Below are positions 8,480 through 17,730 of a stretch of DNA of 64,000 nucleotides, one piece after another. The stretch comes from Actibacterium naphthalenivorans (GTDB lineage Bacteria > Pseudomonadota > Alphaproteobacteria > Rhodobacterales > Rhodobacteraceae): NCBI RefSeq assembly GCF_014196965.1, contig NZ_JACIEQ010000001.1, positions 992,001-1,056,000 of the forward strand, in the 5' to 3' direction. Position 1 is the stretch's first letter. Each line of letters opens with the position of its first letter. The notes under the pieces were generated by a model. It saw only the letters and a list, made by a program, of their open reading frames with translations, had not been told where the DNA came from and ran no database searches. The position numbers and the translations under genes are program-made.

Positions 8480-9457
8480 TCATCCGTTCAGCGCCGCCAG
8501 CATCTGGGTCGCGGCGCCGGAAACGCTGATCTCTCCACGCGCGACGGCGGCGCCGAGCCTGTCCATCTGCGCCCGCGCGTCCGGGTCTTTCTCGAGCCGG
8601 GCGAGCAGACCCAGGCGCACCTCTTCGCCGAACCAGTGGCGGGCCTGCTCGGCGCGGCGGGCATCGAAATGACCGTTTTCGCGCCGCCACGCCGCAAGCG
8701 CCTGCATTTCGCCCCAGGCGTTTTGCAGCCCCTCCTCCTCCAGCGCCGACACTGTCATTGCCTTGGGAAAGCCTTCGGGATCCTGCGGGCGTTTGCGCAG
8801 CAGGCGCAAGGCACCGGCGTAATCGGCGCAGGTGCGCATGGCGGCGGGTTTCAGATCACCATCGGCCTTGTTGACCAGAATGATATCGGCCATCTCCATG
8901 ATACCGCGCTTGACGCCCTGCAATTCATCCCCGCCGGCCGGGGCCAGCAGCAGGATAAAGAGATCGGCCATTTCGGCGACCATGGTCTCAGACTGGCCCA
9001 CGCCCACGGTTTCGATCAGCACGATATCGAACCCCGCCGCCTCGCACAGGGCCACCGCATCGCGGGTGCGCCGCGCCACGCCGCCGAGCGCGGTCTGGCT
9101 GGGCGAGGGGCGGATGAAGGCGTTCGGCTCGCGCGTCAGCCGCTCCATCCGCGTCTTGTCGCCCAGGATCGAACCGCCGGAGCGGGCGGAACTGGGATCG
9201 ACCGCCAGCACCGCCACGCGCAGCCCCTGCCCCGTCAGCATCATGCCGAAGCTTTCGATGAAGGTGGATTTGCCGACGCCGGGCGTACCCGACAGCCCGA
9301 TGCGCAGCGCCTGCCGCCCGCTGCCGGCCAGCCGGTCGAGCAGCGCCACGGCCCGGGCGCGGTGATCGTCGCGGCCGCTTTCGACCAGCGTGATCGCGCG
9401 GGCCAGCGCCCGGCGTTCGCCCGCGCGGATGCGGTCTGCAAGTTCGGCGATATCCAT
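8480..9457 (-). CDS. meaB: Methylmalonyl-CoA mutase-associated GTPase MeaB
   Basis: A 325-residue G3E-type P-loop GTPase that loads and protects adenosylcobalamin in methylmalonyl-CoA mutase or related mutases. The Walker A motif GTPGVGKS is at 57-64, the switch region includes VLAVDPSSARSGGSILGDKTRM, DIVLIETVGVGQSE is the G3 region, and NKAD is the G4 motif. Full family length. The reading frame stays open far upstream (to 12082) but only because it runs antisense to hrpB; MDIAELADRI at 9457 is the real start. The mutase gene is not in this window. Confidence 0.94.
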   Translation of the reverse strand: MDIAELADRIRAGERRALARAITLVESGRDDHRARAVALLDRLAGSGRQALRIGLSGTPGVGKSTFIESFGMMLTGQGLRVAVLAVDPSSARSGGSILGDKTRMERLTREPNAFIRPSPSQTALGGVARRTRDAVALCEAAGFDIVLIETVGVGQSETMVAEMADLFILLLAPAGGDELQGVKRGIMEMADIILVNKADGDLKPAAMRTCADYAGALRLLRKRPQDPEGFPKAMTVSALEEEGLQNAWGEMQALAAWRRENGHFDARRAEQARHWFGEEVRLGLLARLEKDPDARAQMDRLGAAVARGEISVSGAATQMLAALNG

Positions 9458-9688
9458 TGCGGCCTCCGGCTGATCTGAAGGCCTGTTTGCCCTTGCCGGG
9501 CCCGCCCTGTCCAGAGCAGAGGCAGGATTTTCCGGCGATGCCGCCGGTTTACGAGCAGCGGGCGGGCCACGGGCCGCCATGGCTGGGATGGGGTGCGGGC
9601 ATCGCGCGACTTGCGCATCCGCGGCCTGACCTTCCGCCCTGTTCCGCCGGCACTGGCCCCGCTCCGGCAAATCACCGATAACGGCGGG

Positions 9689-12145
9689 ATGAACCGCTTC
9701 GCCCTGCCGATCGACGATGCCCTGCCCGACCTGCTGCGTGCCCTGCGCGATGCGGGCCGCGCGGTGCTGCAGGCGCCCCCCGGCGCGGGCAAGACGACGC
9801 GGGTGCCGCTGGCGATGCTGGAGGCGGGGCTGTGCGAAGGCCGCATCCTGATGCTCGAGCCGCGCCGTCTGGCCGCGCGGGCCGCGGCCGAGCGGATGGC
9901 CGAAACGCTGGGCGAAACCGTCGGCCAGACCGTGGGCTACCGGATGCGCGGCGAGGCGAAGGTCGGCAAGACGACGCGGATCGAGGTGGTGACCGAGGGT
10001 ATCCTGACCCGGATGCTGCAATCGGACCCCGCGCTTTCGGGCATCGATGCGGTGGTTTTCGACGAATTCCACGAACGCTCGCTGAACGCTGATCTGGGGC
10101 TTGCCCTGACGTGGGAAGTGCGCGACGCGCTGCGCGACGATCTGCTGGTGCTGGTGATGTCGGCCACGCTGGACGCGGCGCCGGTGGCCGCACTGCTGAA
10201 CGACGCGCCGGTGATCACCTCGCAGGGGCGCAGCTTTCCGGTGGAAACCCGTTGGCTGGAGCGGCCCCTGCCCAAGAGCCAGCGCTATGAGCCTGCCGTC
10301 GCCGCGCTGGTGGAACAGGCGGTGGCGGAAACATCCGGCGGCGTTCTGGTCTTCCTGCCCGGCGAGGGCGAGATCCGGCGGGTCGAGGGATTGCTGAAAG
10401 GCCACCTGCCCGCGGATTGCGCGATTCGCCCGCTGTTCGGCGCGATGGAGTTCAAGGCCCAGCGGGCGGCGATCGCCCCGGCACAAACCGGGCGCAAGGT
10501 GGTGCTGGCCACGTCGATCGCCGAAACCTCGCTGACCATTCAGGACATTCGCGTGGTCGTCGATGGCGGCCGCGCGCGGCGGGCGCGGTTCGATCCGTCG
10601 TCGGGCATGTCGCGGCTGGTGACCGAACGGGTCACCCGGGCCGAGGCCGAACAACGCCGGGGCCGCGCCGGCCGGGTGGCCGAAGGCACCTGTTACAGGC
10701 TCTGGACCAAAGGCGAAGAAGGCGGGATGCAACCCTTCCCACCCGCCGAGATCGAGGCCGCAGACCTGACGGGGTTGGCGCTGGAGCTGGCGGTGTGGGG
10801 CGCGCAGCGGGCCGAGGAACTGGCCTTCCTGACGCCGCCCAACCCCGGCGCGCTGGCCGAGGCACGGGGGCTGCTGACCGCCCTGGGCGCGCTGGATGCA
10901 CAAGGGCGGATCACCGCGCACGGCCGTGCGCTGGCCGCCCTGCCGCTGCATCCCCGCCTGGGCCATATGCTGCTCATGGCTGGCAGGACGGCCGCACCGC
11001 TGGCCGCACTGCTGGCCGAACGCGACCCGCTGCGCGGCGCGCCGGTGGATCTGTCTCTGCGGCTGGAGGCCGTGACCGATCCGCGTGGCTTCGCCGAACG
11101 CCGCCCCTTCGCGCCCAACCGCGCCGTGGTCGAGCGCATCCGCGCCGAGACGAAACGGCTGGCCCGCGCCGCGCCCGATGCCCCCGCGATGAGCGTGGCG
11201 GAAATGGCGGCACTCGCCTACCCCGACCGGATCGGGCTGCGCCGCAAGGGCGACGCGCCCCGCTTCGTGCTGTCGGGCGGTAAGGGCGCGGTGATCGACC
11301 AAGACGATCCGATGGCCGGCGCCCGCCTGATCGTGGCGCTCGATCTGGACGGCGACGCGCGCGAGGCACGGATCCGGCTGGCCGCGCCGCTTGCCGAGGC
11401 AGAGCTGCGCGGACTCTACGCCGATCAGATCAGATGGGCAGATGTCTGTGAATGGTCGCGCCGCGAGCGCCGCGTGATGACCCGCCAGCGCGAGATGTTC
11501 GGCGCGCTGATCCTGGATGACCGGATCTGGAAGAACGCGTCCGAAGACGCGATCGCCCGCGCCATGCTGGACGGCGTACGCGAACTGGGGCTGCCCTGGT
11601 CCGACGCCGCGCGGCGGTTTCAGGCAAGGGTGGAACTGCTGCACGACGCGGGTGCCGACCTGCCTGATTTCTCCGACACCGGGCTGATGGACCGGCTGGA
11701 GAGTTGGTTGCTGCCGCATCTGGGCGGCGTCAAAACCGCCGATGCGCTGAAACGGTTCGACGTCACCCCCGCCCTGCGCGCCGCGCTGACCTGGAACCAG
11801 CAACAGCTGGTCGACCGCCTGGCGCCCGCCCATTTCGAAACGCCGATGGGGCGGCGAGTGCCGATCGACTATTCCGGCACGGCACCGGAAATTTCGGTGC
11901 GGCTGCAAGAGATGTTCGGGGTAACCGTGCACCCGGTGATCGGGCCCAACCACCTGCCACTGCGGATCACGCTGCTGTCGCCCGGACAAAAGCCGGTACA
12001 GACCACGATGGACCTGCCGGGGTTCTGGGCAAGCTCCTATGCCGATGTGCGCAAGGACATGCGCGGGCGGTACCCTCGCCATCCGTGGCCCGAAGATCCG
12101 ACCGTCGCCGCGCCGACGCTGCGGGCGAAACGGCGCGGAGGGTGA
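9689..12145 (+). CDS. hrpB: ATP-dependent helicase HrpB
   Basis: An 818-residue DEAH/RHA-type helicase. Visible motifs are Walker A (QAPPGAGKTT, Lys35), the DEFH box (VVFDEFHERS, about residue 125), SAT (VMSATLD), and motif VI (QRRGRAGRVAEG). The HrpB-specific C-terminal domain follows, with PIDYSGTAPEISVRLQEMFG and the terminal HPWPEDP. Length matches the family (about 820). The start at 9689 replaces an upstream frame at 9593. The cellular role of HrpB is poorly defined. Divergent from meaB; convergent with argF across a long inverted repeat. Confidence 0.94.
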   Translation: MNRFALPIDDALPDLLRALRDAGRAVLQAPPGAGKTTRVPLAMLEAGLCEGRILMLEPRRLAARAAAERMAETLGETVGQTVGYRMRGEAKVGKTTRIEVVTEGILTRMLQSDPALSGIDAVVFDEFHERSLNADLGLALTWEVRDALRDDLLVLVMSATLDAAPVAALLNDAPVITSQGRSFPVETRWLERPLPKSQRYEPAVAALVEQAVAETSGGVLVFLPGEGEIRRVEGLLKGHLPADCAIRPLFGAMEFKAQRAAIAPAQTGRKVVLATSIAETSLTIQDIRVVVDGGRARRARFDPSSGMSRLVTERVTRAEAEQRRGRAGRVAEGTCYRLWTKGEEGGMQPFPPAEIEAADLTGLALELAVWGAQRAEELAFLTPPNPGALAEARGLLTALGALDAQGRITAHGRALAALPLHPRLGHMLLMAGRTAAPLAALLAERDPLRGAPVDLSLRLEAVTDPRGFAERRPFAPNRAVVERIRAETKRLARAAPDAPAMSVAEMAALAYPDRIGLRRKGDAPRFVLSGGKGAVIDQDDPMAGARLIVALDLDGDAREARIRLAAPLAEAELRGLYADQIRWADVCEWSRRERRVMTRQREMFGALILDDRIWKNASEDAIARAMLDGVRELGLPWSDAARRFQARVELLHDAGADLPDFSDTGLMDRLESWLLPHLGGVKTADALKRFDVTPALRAALTWNQQQLVDRLAPAHFETPMGRRVPIDYSGTAPEISVRLQEMFGVTVHPVIGPNHLPLRITLLSPGQKPVQTTMDLPGFWASSYADVRKDMRGRYPRHPWPEDPTVAAPTLRAKRRGG

Positions 12146-12149
12146 TCTT

Positions 12150-12248
12150 CTTCATCTTTCGACAAGTATCCCCGCCGGAGGCAAGAAAGTTCTGGCGCGG
12201 CGAAAAGATTCCATGCCTCCGGCGGGGATATTTTCAGGAAAGATGAAG
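12150..12248. terminator. Convergent pair of dispersed repeats forming a long inverted repeat between hrpB and argF
   Basis: The arm at 12150-12183 and the arm at 12214-12248 are near-perfect inverted copies. The reverse complement of the first starts TGCCTCCGGCGGGGATA and ends AAAGATGAAG, as does the second; only about six central positions differ. The 30-bp spacer contains no gene. The structure fills the gap between the convergent hrpB (ends 12145) and argF (ends 12253), so it probably acts as a bidirectional terminator. The GGGGATATTT core relates it to copies A and B. Confidence 0.7.
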
Positions 12249-12252
12249 GCAG

Positions 12253-13179
12253 CTACAGCCCCAGACAGTAGCGCAGCACCGCCTTCTGCGCGTGCAGGCG
12301 GTTTTCCGCCTCGTCGAAGATCACCGAATGCGGCCCGTCCATTACCGCGCCCGTCGCCTCTTCGTCGCGATGGGCGGGCAGGCAGTGCATGAACAGCGCG
12401 TCGGGTTTGGCGTGGGACATCAGCGTCTCGTTCACCTGATAGGGGCGCAGCTGGTTGTGGCGGCGTTCGCGCGCCGATTGCGGGTCGTGCATCGACACCC
12501 AGGTATCGGTGACGACCAGATCCGCGCCTTCGACCGCGCGGCGCGGATCACGCTCGATCTCCGCTTTCACGCCCTTGGCGCGGGCTTCCTCAAGGAACGC
12601 GGCCTCGGGGTCCAGCGTCGGCGGGCCGGTGAAGGTGAAATCGAAACCGAACTGCCCCGCCGCCTGGATGAACGAAGCGCAGACATTGTTGCCATCGCCG
12701 GTCCAGACCACTTTCCGGCCCGCGATCGGGCCGCGATGCTCTTCGAACGTCAGGATATCGGCCATGATCTGGCAGGGGTGGGTGCGGTTGGTCAGCCCGT
12801 TGATCACTGGCACGGTGGCATATTCCGCCATCTCCAGCAGCGTTGCCTCTTCGAAGGTGCGGATCATGATCAGATCGACATAGCGCGACAGTACGCGGGC
12901 GGTATCCGCGATGGTTTCGCCATGGCCCAACTGCATGTCGCTGCCCGAGAGCACCATCGTCTGGCCGCCCATCTGGCGCACGCCCACGTCGAAGGACACG
13001 CGCGTGCGGGTCGAGGGTTTTTCGAAGATCAGCGCGACCATCCGACCCTCCAGCGGCAGACCGGCATCCGGCGCGCCCTTGGGCCGGCCGGCGCGGGCCT
13101 GTTTCATCGCGCGGGCCTGATCGATCATCGCCCTCAGGTCGGCGGGGTCGGTAGTATTGATATCCAGAAAATGCGTCAT
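12253..13179 (-). CDS. argF: Ornithine carbamoyltransferase
   Basis: A 308-residue enzyme forming citrulline from ornithine and carbamoyl phosphate in arginine synthesis. The carbamoyl-phosphate motif STRT is at 56-59, within [13 protein letters not shown]. The ornithine-loop motif HCLPAHR begins at 265. The HPCQ motif is present in [10 protein letters not shown]. Full length. It begins one base after the argD stop region (argD ends at 13181), so argD-argF form an operon. Three arginine genes in the window (argD, argF, argB) are at two separate loci. Confidence 0.96.
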   Translation of the reverse strand: MTHFLDINTTDPADLRAMIDQARAMKQARAGRPKGAPDAGLPLEGRMVALIFEKPSTRTRVSFDVGVRQMGGQTMVLSGSDMQLGHGETIADTARVLSRYVDLIMIRTFEEATLLEMAEYATVPVINGLTNRTHPCQIMADILTFEEHRGPIAGRKVVWTGDGNNVCASFIQAAGQFGFDFTFTGPPTLDPEAAFLEEARAKGVKAEIERDPRRAVEGADLVVTDTWVSMHDPQSARERRHNQLRPYQVNETLMSHAKPDALFMHCLPAHRDEEATGAVMDGPHSVIFDEAENRLHAQKAVLRYCLGL

Positions 13180-13180
13180 C

Positions 13181-14404
13181 TTACTGTCCCTTGGGGGCTT
13201 CCCCCTTCAAATTTGTCTCTGGCCGCAGTGCGGCGCCAAGCGTCTGCGCGGCCCGGTCCAGCCGTTCGATGGCCTCGGCGATATCCGCGTCGGGGATATT
13301 CAGCGCGGGCAGGATGCGGATCACATTGTCGGCCGCGGCCACGGTCAGCACGTGCTGGGCATAGCCTGCCTTGACCATATCGCCGTTCGGCACCTTGCAT
13401 TTCAGCCCCAGCATCAAGCCCGAACCGCGCACCGCCTCGAACACGTCGGAATGCGCGGCCACCAGCCCTTCCAGCCTTTGCCGCAGCAGCCCCGCCTTGC
13501 GGTTCACCTCGTCGAGGAACGCGGGCGCGGCCACGGCGTTCATCACCGCCAGCCCCACCGCGCAGGCCAGCGGGTTACCGCCATAGGTCGAGCCGTGGGT
13601 GCCCGCCGTCATGCCGCTGGCCGCCTCTTCGGTTGCCAGCACCGCACCCAGCGGAAAGCCGCCGCCGATGCCCTTGGCCACCATCATGATGTCGGGCGCG
13701 ATGCCGGCCCATTCATGGGCGAACAGCCTGCCGGTGCGGCCCATGCCGCATTGCACCTCGTCCAGGATCATCAGCACGCCGGTTTCGTCGCACAGGTCGC
13801 GCAGGCCCTTCAGGCACTGATCGGGCACCGGGCGGATACCGCCCTCGCCCTGCACCGGTTCCAGCAGCACGGCGCCGACCTCGGGGTCTTTCATCGCCGC
13901 GAAGAGCGCCTCGTGATCGCCGAATTCAAGATGCACGAAACCGGGCAGCAGCGGGCCAAAGCCCTTGGTCATCTTTTCGGAGCCGGCCGCGGCGATGCCC
14001 GCCGAAGACCGGCCGTGGAACGCGCCCGAAAAGGTGATGATCTTCACCCGTTCGGGCTGGCCCTTGTCGTACCAGTATTTGCGCGCCATCTTCACCGCCA
14101 GCTCGCAGGCCTCGGTGCCCGAGTTGGTGAAGAACGCGGTGTCGGCGAAGCTGTGTTCCACCAGCGCATCGGCCAGCGCCTGCTGCTCGGGGATCTGATA
14201 AAGGTTCGACAGGTGCCACAGCTTGCCCGCCTGTTCGGTCAGCGCGGCGATCAGCGCCGGGTTGGCATGGCCCAGCGCATTCACCGCGATGCCGGCGCCA
14301 AGGTCGAGGTATCGCGACCCGTCCGCCTCTGTCAGCCAGGAGCCTTCGCCCTTGACGAAGCTGAGCGGCGCGCGGTTGTAGGTCGGCAGAACGGACGGGA
14401 TCAT
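13181..14404 (-). CDS. argD: Acetylornithine aminotransferase
   Basis: A 407-residue class III PLP-dependent aminotransferase that converts N-acetylglutamate semialdehyde to N-acetylornithine. The PLP lysine is Lys244 in MVAKGIGGG, with [11 protein letters not shown] before it and the phosphate-binding NSGTEA near residue 94. Length fits the family. The ATG at 14404 ([11 protein letters not shown]) is the conserved start; the open frame reaches 14449. First gene of an argD-argF operon. It diverges from gcrA across a 474-bp gap. Confidence 0.94.
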   Translation of the reverse strand: MIPSVLPTYNRAPLSFVKGEGSWLTEADGSRYLDLGAGIAVNALGHANPALIAALTEQAGKLWHLSNLYQIPEQQALADALVEHSFADTAFFTNSGTEACELAVKMARKYWYDKGQPERVKIITFSGAFHGRSSAGIAAAGSEKMTKGFGPLLPGFVHLEFGDHEALFAAMKDPEVGAVLLEPVQGEGGIRPVPDQCLKGLRDLCDETGVLMILDEVQCGMGRTGRLFAHEWAGIAPDIMMVAKGIGGGFPLGAVLATEEAASGMTAGTHGSTYGGNPLACAVGLAVMNAVAAPAFLDEVNRKAGLLRQRLEGLVAAHSDVFEAVRGSGLMLGLKCKVPNGDMVKAGYAQHVLTVAAADNVIRILPALNIPDADIAEAIERLDRAAQTLGAALRPETNLKGEAPKGQ

Positions 14405-14878
14405 GGTACGTGTCCTTGCAAATGGAAGCCCGATAGGTGCCAAAGGCACGCGGGCAAGTCAACGATTGTGGGAAGGATGCGTGCCGGGCACGCGGGATCA
14501 GGCGTCAGGCGCGGCGGCGTCGACGTCGGACAGCGGGGATATGGGTCCGTGTGATCATGCCATGGCGATAATCCCAAACGCTGCGCCTGTCCAGCCCCGG
14601 AGGGGCCGCGGCGGGCATGAAAACCCCGCGCATCTGCACCCGCGAAACGCCCGGGCGAAGGAAATTTTGCCCGTGATCGCCGGTGCGGGGCGCAAAAGCC
14701 GGGGGGCGGCCACCGCAACTGGTTGAAATTTCGCCGCCGCCCCCCAGATATGCGTGTCTGCGCCGGGCTTGTATCCCGGTGCCCACCCCGAATAGAATGG
14801 GGTCTGAAGAATTTTCAAAGGTGACCGGCCTGGAATGGGCCCATGGGTCTGCCGGACACCGCCAGCCAAGGAAATGAC
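14405..14878. other. Intergenic region between argD and gcrA
   Basis: This 474-bp gap holds the divergent promoters of argD and gcrA. I see no convincing gene in it. It contains GC-rich sequence and a candidate sigma-70-type promoter for gcrA near 14769-14798. An imperfect GGGC...GCCC hairpin lies near 14653-14672. Confidence 0.5.
14769..14798 (+). promoter_or_regulatory. Candidate housekeeping promoter of gcrA
   Basis: TTGTAT (14769-14774) and TAGAAT (14793-14798) are separated by 18 bases. These are fair matches to -35 and -10 hexamers, about 80 bp upstream of the gcrA start. Inference from sequence only. Confidence 0.35.
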
Positions 14879-15469
14879 ATGTCCTGGACCGAAGAGCGCG
14901 TTGAGACGCTGAAGAAAATGTGGGGCGAAGGCCAGTCCGCCAGCCAGATCGCGAAAGAGCTGGGTGGCGTCACCCGCAATGCGGTCATCGGCAAGGTGCA
15001 TCGCCTGGGCCTTTCCAACCGCACCGGCGGCGGCGGATCGGCCAAGGCCGCCCCGAAGGAAAAGCTCGCCAAACCCGCCGCCACCGCCGCGCCGAAGCCC
15101 GAGCCTCAGGTGAAAACCGAAGCCGAGGCCGAAGAGAAGGCACCCGCCGCGCCGGTTTCCGTCGTTCCCGCCGCCGCCGCCCCGGCGCGGCGCCAGATCA
15201 TTCCGGCCGGGCAGCCGCTGCCGCCGCAGCCTTCGGCCAATGAGATCAGCCCCGAGGCGCTGGCCTCGGTTCGCGAGGTCGAGAAGAAGGCCAAGAAGCT
15301 GACCCTGATGGATCTGACGGAGCGGACGTGCAAATGGCCGATCGGCGATCCGGCGACCGAGGATTTCTGGTTCTGCGGCCTGTCGGTTCAGCAGGGCAAA
15401 CCTTATTGCGAGGCCCATGTCGGCGTCGCGTTTCAGCCAATGAGCTCGCGCCGCGACCGCAAGCGCTGA
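14879..15469 (+). CDS. gcrA: GcrA cell cycle regulator
   Basis: A 196-residue alphaproteobacterial regulator that works with sigma-70 RNA polymerase at methylated GANTC promoters in Caulobacter. The N-terminal DNA-binding segment begins MSWTEERVETLKKMWGEG and continues QIAKELGGVTRNAVIGK, as in the family. A variable Ala/Pro/Glu-rich linker (about 50-120) leads to the C-terminal sigma-binding domain with the cysteine/tryptophan pattern TCKWPIGDP...FWFCG. The start at 14879 follows AAGGAAATGAC. A strong terminator lies just downstream. Confidence 0.95.
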   Translation: MSWTEERVETLKKMWGEGQSASQIAKELGGVTRNAVIGKVHRLGLSNRTGGGGSAKAAPKEKLAKPAATAAPKPEPQVKTEAEAEEKAPAAPVSVVPAAAAPARRQIIPAGQPLPPQPSANEISPEALASVREVEKKAKKLTLMDLTERTCKWPIGDPATEDFWFCGLSVQQGKPYCEAHVGVAFQPMSSRRDRKR

Positions 15470-15495
15470 ACGCAAGCCAGCCACATGTAGAAACG

Positions 15496-15528
15496 AGGCG
15501 CCCCCGGGAAACCGCGGGCGCCTTTTTT
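15496..15528 (+). terminator. Rho-independent terminator of gcrA
   Basis: AGGCGCCCCCGG and CCGCGGGCGCCT form a 12-bp stem with one mismatch around a GAAA loop, followed by TTTTTT. It is 26 bp after the gcrA stop and lies between gcrA and the convergent AsmA-like gene. Confidence 0.88.
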
Positions 15529-15550
15529 CACCCCGCCACGGGCAGGCCGT

Positions 15551-17521
15551 TCAATCGCCCTTCAGAAGGTTCCGCAGACCCCGTGCCGCCTCGTCGCCCA
15601 GCTTTTTCTTCAGCGCGTCTTCAAGGCTGCCGTCGGTGGCCGGGTCCACGCCCAGCTCTTTGCCGATATCCTCGCGCAGCTCTTTGAGCCGCTCCTCTTT
15701 CTCCCCCTCGGCGATGGCCGCCAGATCGATCGAAAGTCGCGGGCCGGACCACGGGCCCCTGATGTGCAGCGGCAGGCTCAGCCCCCCGGCCCCGTCGGCG
15801 CCCGGCAGGGCCACCGGCACGATCCGATAGTCCAGCGTCTGCGCGCCGAGGTTCACCACGCCCTTGCCCGAGGCGGTCAGAAGCGGGGCAAGCAAGGTCA
15901 GGTCGGAATTGCCAAGCACACCGTCCTTGATACTGAACTGCCCGGTGATACTGTCAAAGATCGTCCGCGCATCCGCGCCAGCGCCAGCGCCGGGCACCGT
16001 CCGGCTGCGCAGGATCTGCGCCAGATCGAGCCCCAGAAACGCGCCCTGCCCGAAGGCAAGCGCGCCGCTGCCCGACAGGCTTTGCATGATCGCGGCGGGC
16101 GATGCGCCGCTGCCAAGAAACGTCAGCTGCATGTCGGCGCTGGTGCGCAGCCTGCGAAAATCGGCCACCTCGCCCAGCAGGGGTTGCATCGCCATGCCCG
16201 CCAGCGTCAGGTCGCCGCCGACCGACACCCCGCCGCGCCCGTTCAGCACGAGGTTGCCGGTGACCAGCCCGTCATAGGCCCGCACCTCGCGCAGGTCGAC
16301 GGTCAGCCGCCTGTCGTTCAGCGTGGCAAGGAGGCGGCTGTGGCCCAGCCGGACGCGGCCCAGATCAATGCTGTCGGCCGCCAGGGCAAGCTCGGCGTCC
16401 AGCGCCGACAGGGCACTGACGTCGATCGGATCGGTGGACCAGCCGCCCGCACGTGCCCCGCCCCCGCCGCCCGACTTGCCGCCCCGCCCGGCGGGGCCGG
16501 CCGTGAGGAAGGCGCCAAGATCCAGCGCGCCGGCAGTGAACTGGCCGTTCAGCCGGGGTTTGCCGTCAAGGAACAGATCGGCCTCGCCGGTGATCCGGTT
16601 ACTGTCCTGCGTCAGTGCCACCTGGCGCAGATGTAGCGAGCCTTCGGGCGCATAGGTCACCTGCCCCGTCAGCCGCAGAATCTTGCCCACACCCGCCGGC
16701 AGCTCCGGTGCGGGCTGCCCTGCGGCCCGAAACAGCGCCGGAAGGTCGGCAAGATCGGCGTCGAGCGTGCCGCTGGCGGCCAGCGGCGCCTGCCCGCCAT
16801 GCCCGTCAAAGGCGATGCGCGCACCGCCCGCGCGCAGCTCGGCCGTCAGCGCGGTGTCGTCACCGGCCAGAAACGGCGCGGCGGCCGCGGCGGTGGCGTT
16901 CAACGACACCGGTTGCCCGTTGACACGGGCCTCGAGGCTCAGCGTGGCGGGCCCCTGCACCGCGGGAAGCGAAAGGGTGGCCTCCACCGCCTCGGCGCTC
17001 TGGGTCCGGCCGGTGCCGTGGTCGATGAAGCTCAGCGCGCCGTCCGTGATCGTGGCCTGACCGATGGTCAGCGCCCGTCGTCCGGCCTGCGCCCCCTGTG
17101 TGCCGTCCGGCCCGGCCGCCGTGGCATTGGCCTGCGTGTCGAACACCCAGTTCGCCCGCCCGTCCGCCGCGCGTTCCAGGGTGATGCGGGGCGCGCGGAT
17201 GCCAAGCTCCTTGATCTCGACATCGCCACGCAGCAGCGCACCAAGATCCAGCCCCACCGAAAGCCCTTCGGCCTGCAGCAGCGGCGCCCCGCTCGCCCAA
17301 TCGGCGTTGGAGACAGTCACCGGCCCCGTCGAGACCCCGATATTGGGATAGAGCGAGGGCCGCAGCCGCCCGCCGAGCGTGACCTCGCGCCCGGTGGCGG
17401 CGCGAAGCTGATCACCTGCCAGCGCGCCGATCCGCTCGGCCGGCAGCAGAAACACCGCCGCGACAAGCACCACCACCAAAAGCACGAGCGAAAGAATGAT
17501 CCGGAAAAGCCAGCGCATCAT
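15551..17521 (-). CDS. AsmA family protein
   Basis: A 656-residue inner-membrane-anchored protein of the AsmA/TamB-like group, implicated in outer-membrane and lipid homeostasis. There is one N-terminal transmembrane helix (about 5-25, LFRIILSLVLLVVVLVAAVF), then the AsmA N-terminal region (LRPSLYPNIGVSTGPVTVSNA), a long beta-rich periplasmic body, and the C-terminal AsmA_2-type segment near LAGMAMQPLLGEVADFRRL. The tail ends in charged helices. The frame extends to 17587; the ATG at 17521 (or 17518) begins at the membrane helix. Convergent with gcrA. Confidence 0.87.
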   Translation of the reverse strand: MMRWLFRIILSLVLLVVVLVAAVFLLPAERIGALAGDQLRAATGREVTLGGRLRPSLYPNIGVSTGPVTVSNADWASGAPLLQAEGLSVGLDLGALLRGDVEIKELGIRAPRITLERAADGRANWVFDTQANATAAGPDGTQGAQAGRRALTIGQATITDGALSFIDHGTGRTQSAEAVEATLSLPAVQGPATLSLEARVNGQPVSLNATAAAAAPFLAGDDTALTAELRAGGARIAFDGHGGQAPLAASGTLDADLADLPALFRAAGQPAPELPAGVGKILRLTGQVTYAPEGSLHLRQVALTQDSNRITGEADLFLDGKPRLNGQFTAGALDLGAFLTAGPAGRGGKSGGGGGARAGGWSTDPIDVSALSALDAELALAADSIDLGRVRLGHSRLLATLNDRRLTVDLREVRAYDGLVTGNLVLNGRGGVSVGGDLTLAGMAMQPLLGEVADFRRLRTSADMQLTFLGSGASPAAIMQSLSGSGALAFGQGAFLGLDLAQILRSRTVPGAGAGADARTIFDSITGQFSIKDGVLGNSDLTLLAPLLTASGKGVVNLGAQTLDYRIVPVALPGADGAGGLSLPLHIRGPWSGPRLSIDLAAIAEGEKEERLKELREDIGKELGVDPATDGSLEDALKKKLGDEAARGLRNLLKGD

Positions 17522-17730
17522 GCACCCCCGCGTTGTTGCCCGACAAATAGGAGGCCGCGCCGCCCGGGGCAAGCGCCGCGCCGCCAACCCGCCAGAACCG
17601 GCAAGGATTCTCCGCCCCGCGCCGGAGCCCCGGCATCGGAGCCGCCCCTAGGCCGGCGCAGGCCCGATCCGCAGCAAGCCCCGAGGAATAGCCCTTCAAG
17701 GGCGCGGCCTTCGGGTATATATGCGCGGGC

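Noticed and set aside
8480-12082. A 1200-codon open frame on the minus strand
   Set aside because: Only the last 325 codons (from 9457) are meaB. The remainder is antisense to hrpB and has the His/Gln/Arg-rich composition of a shadow frame in GC-rich DNA.
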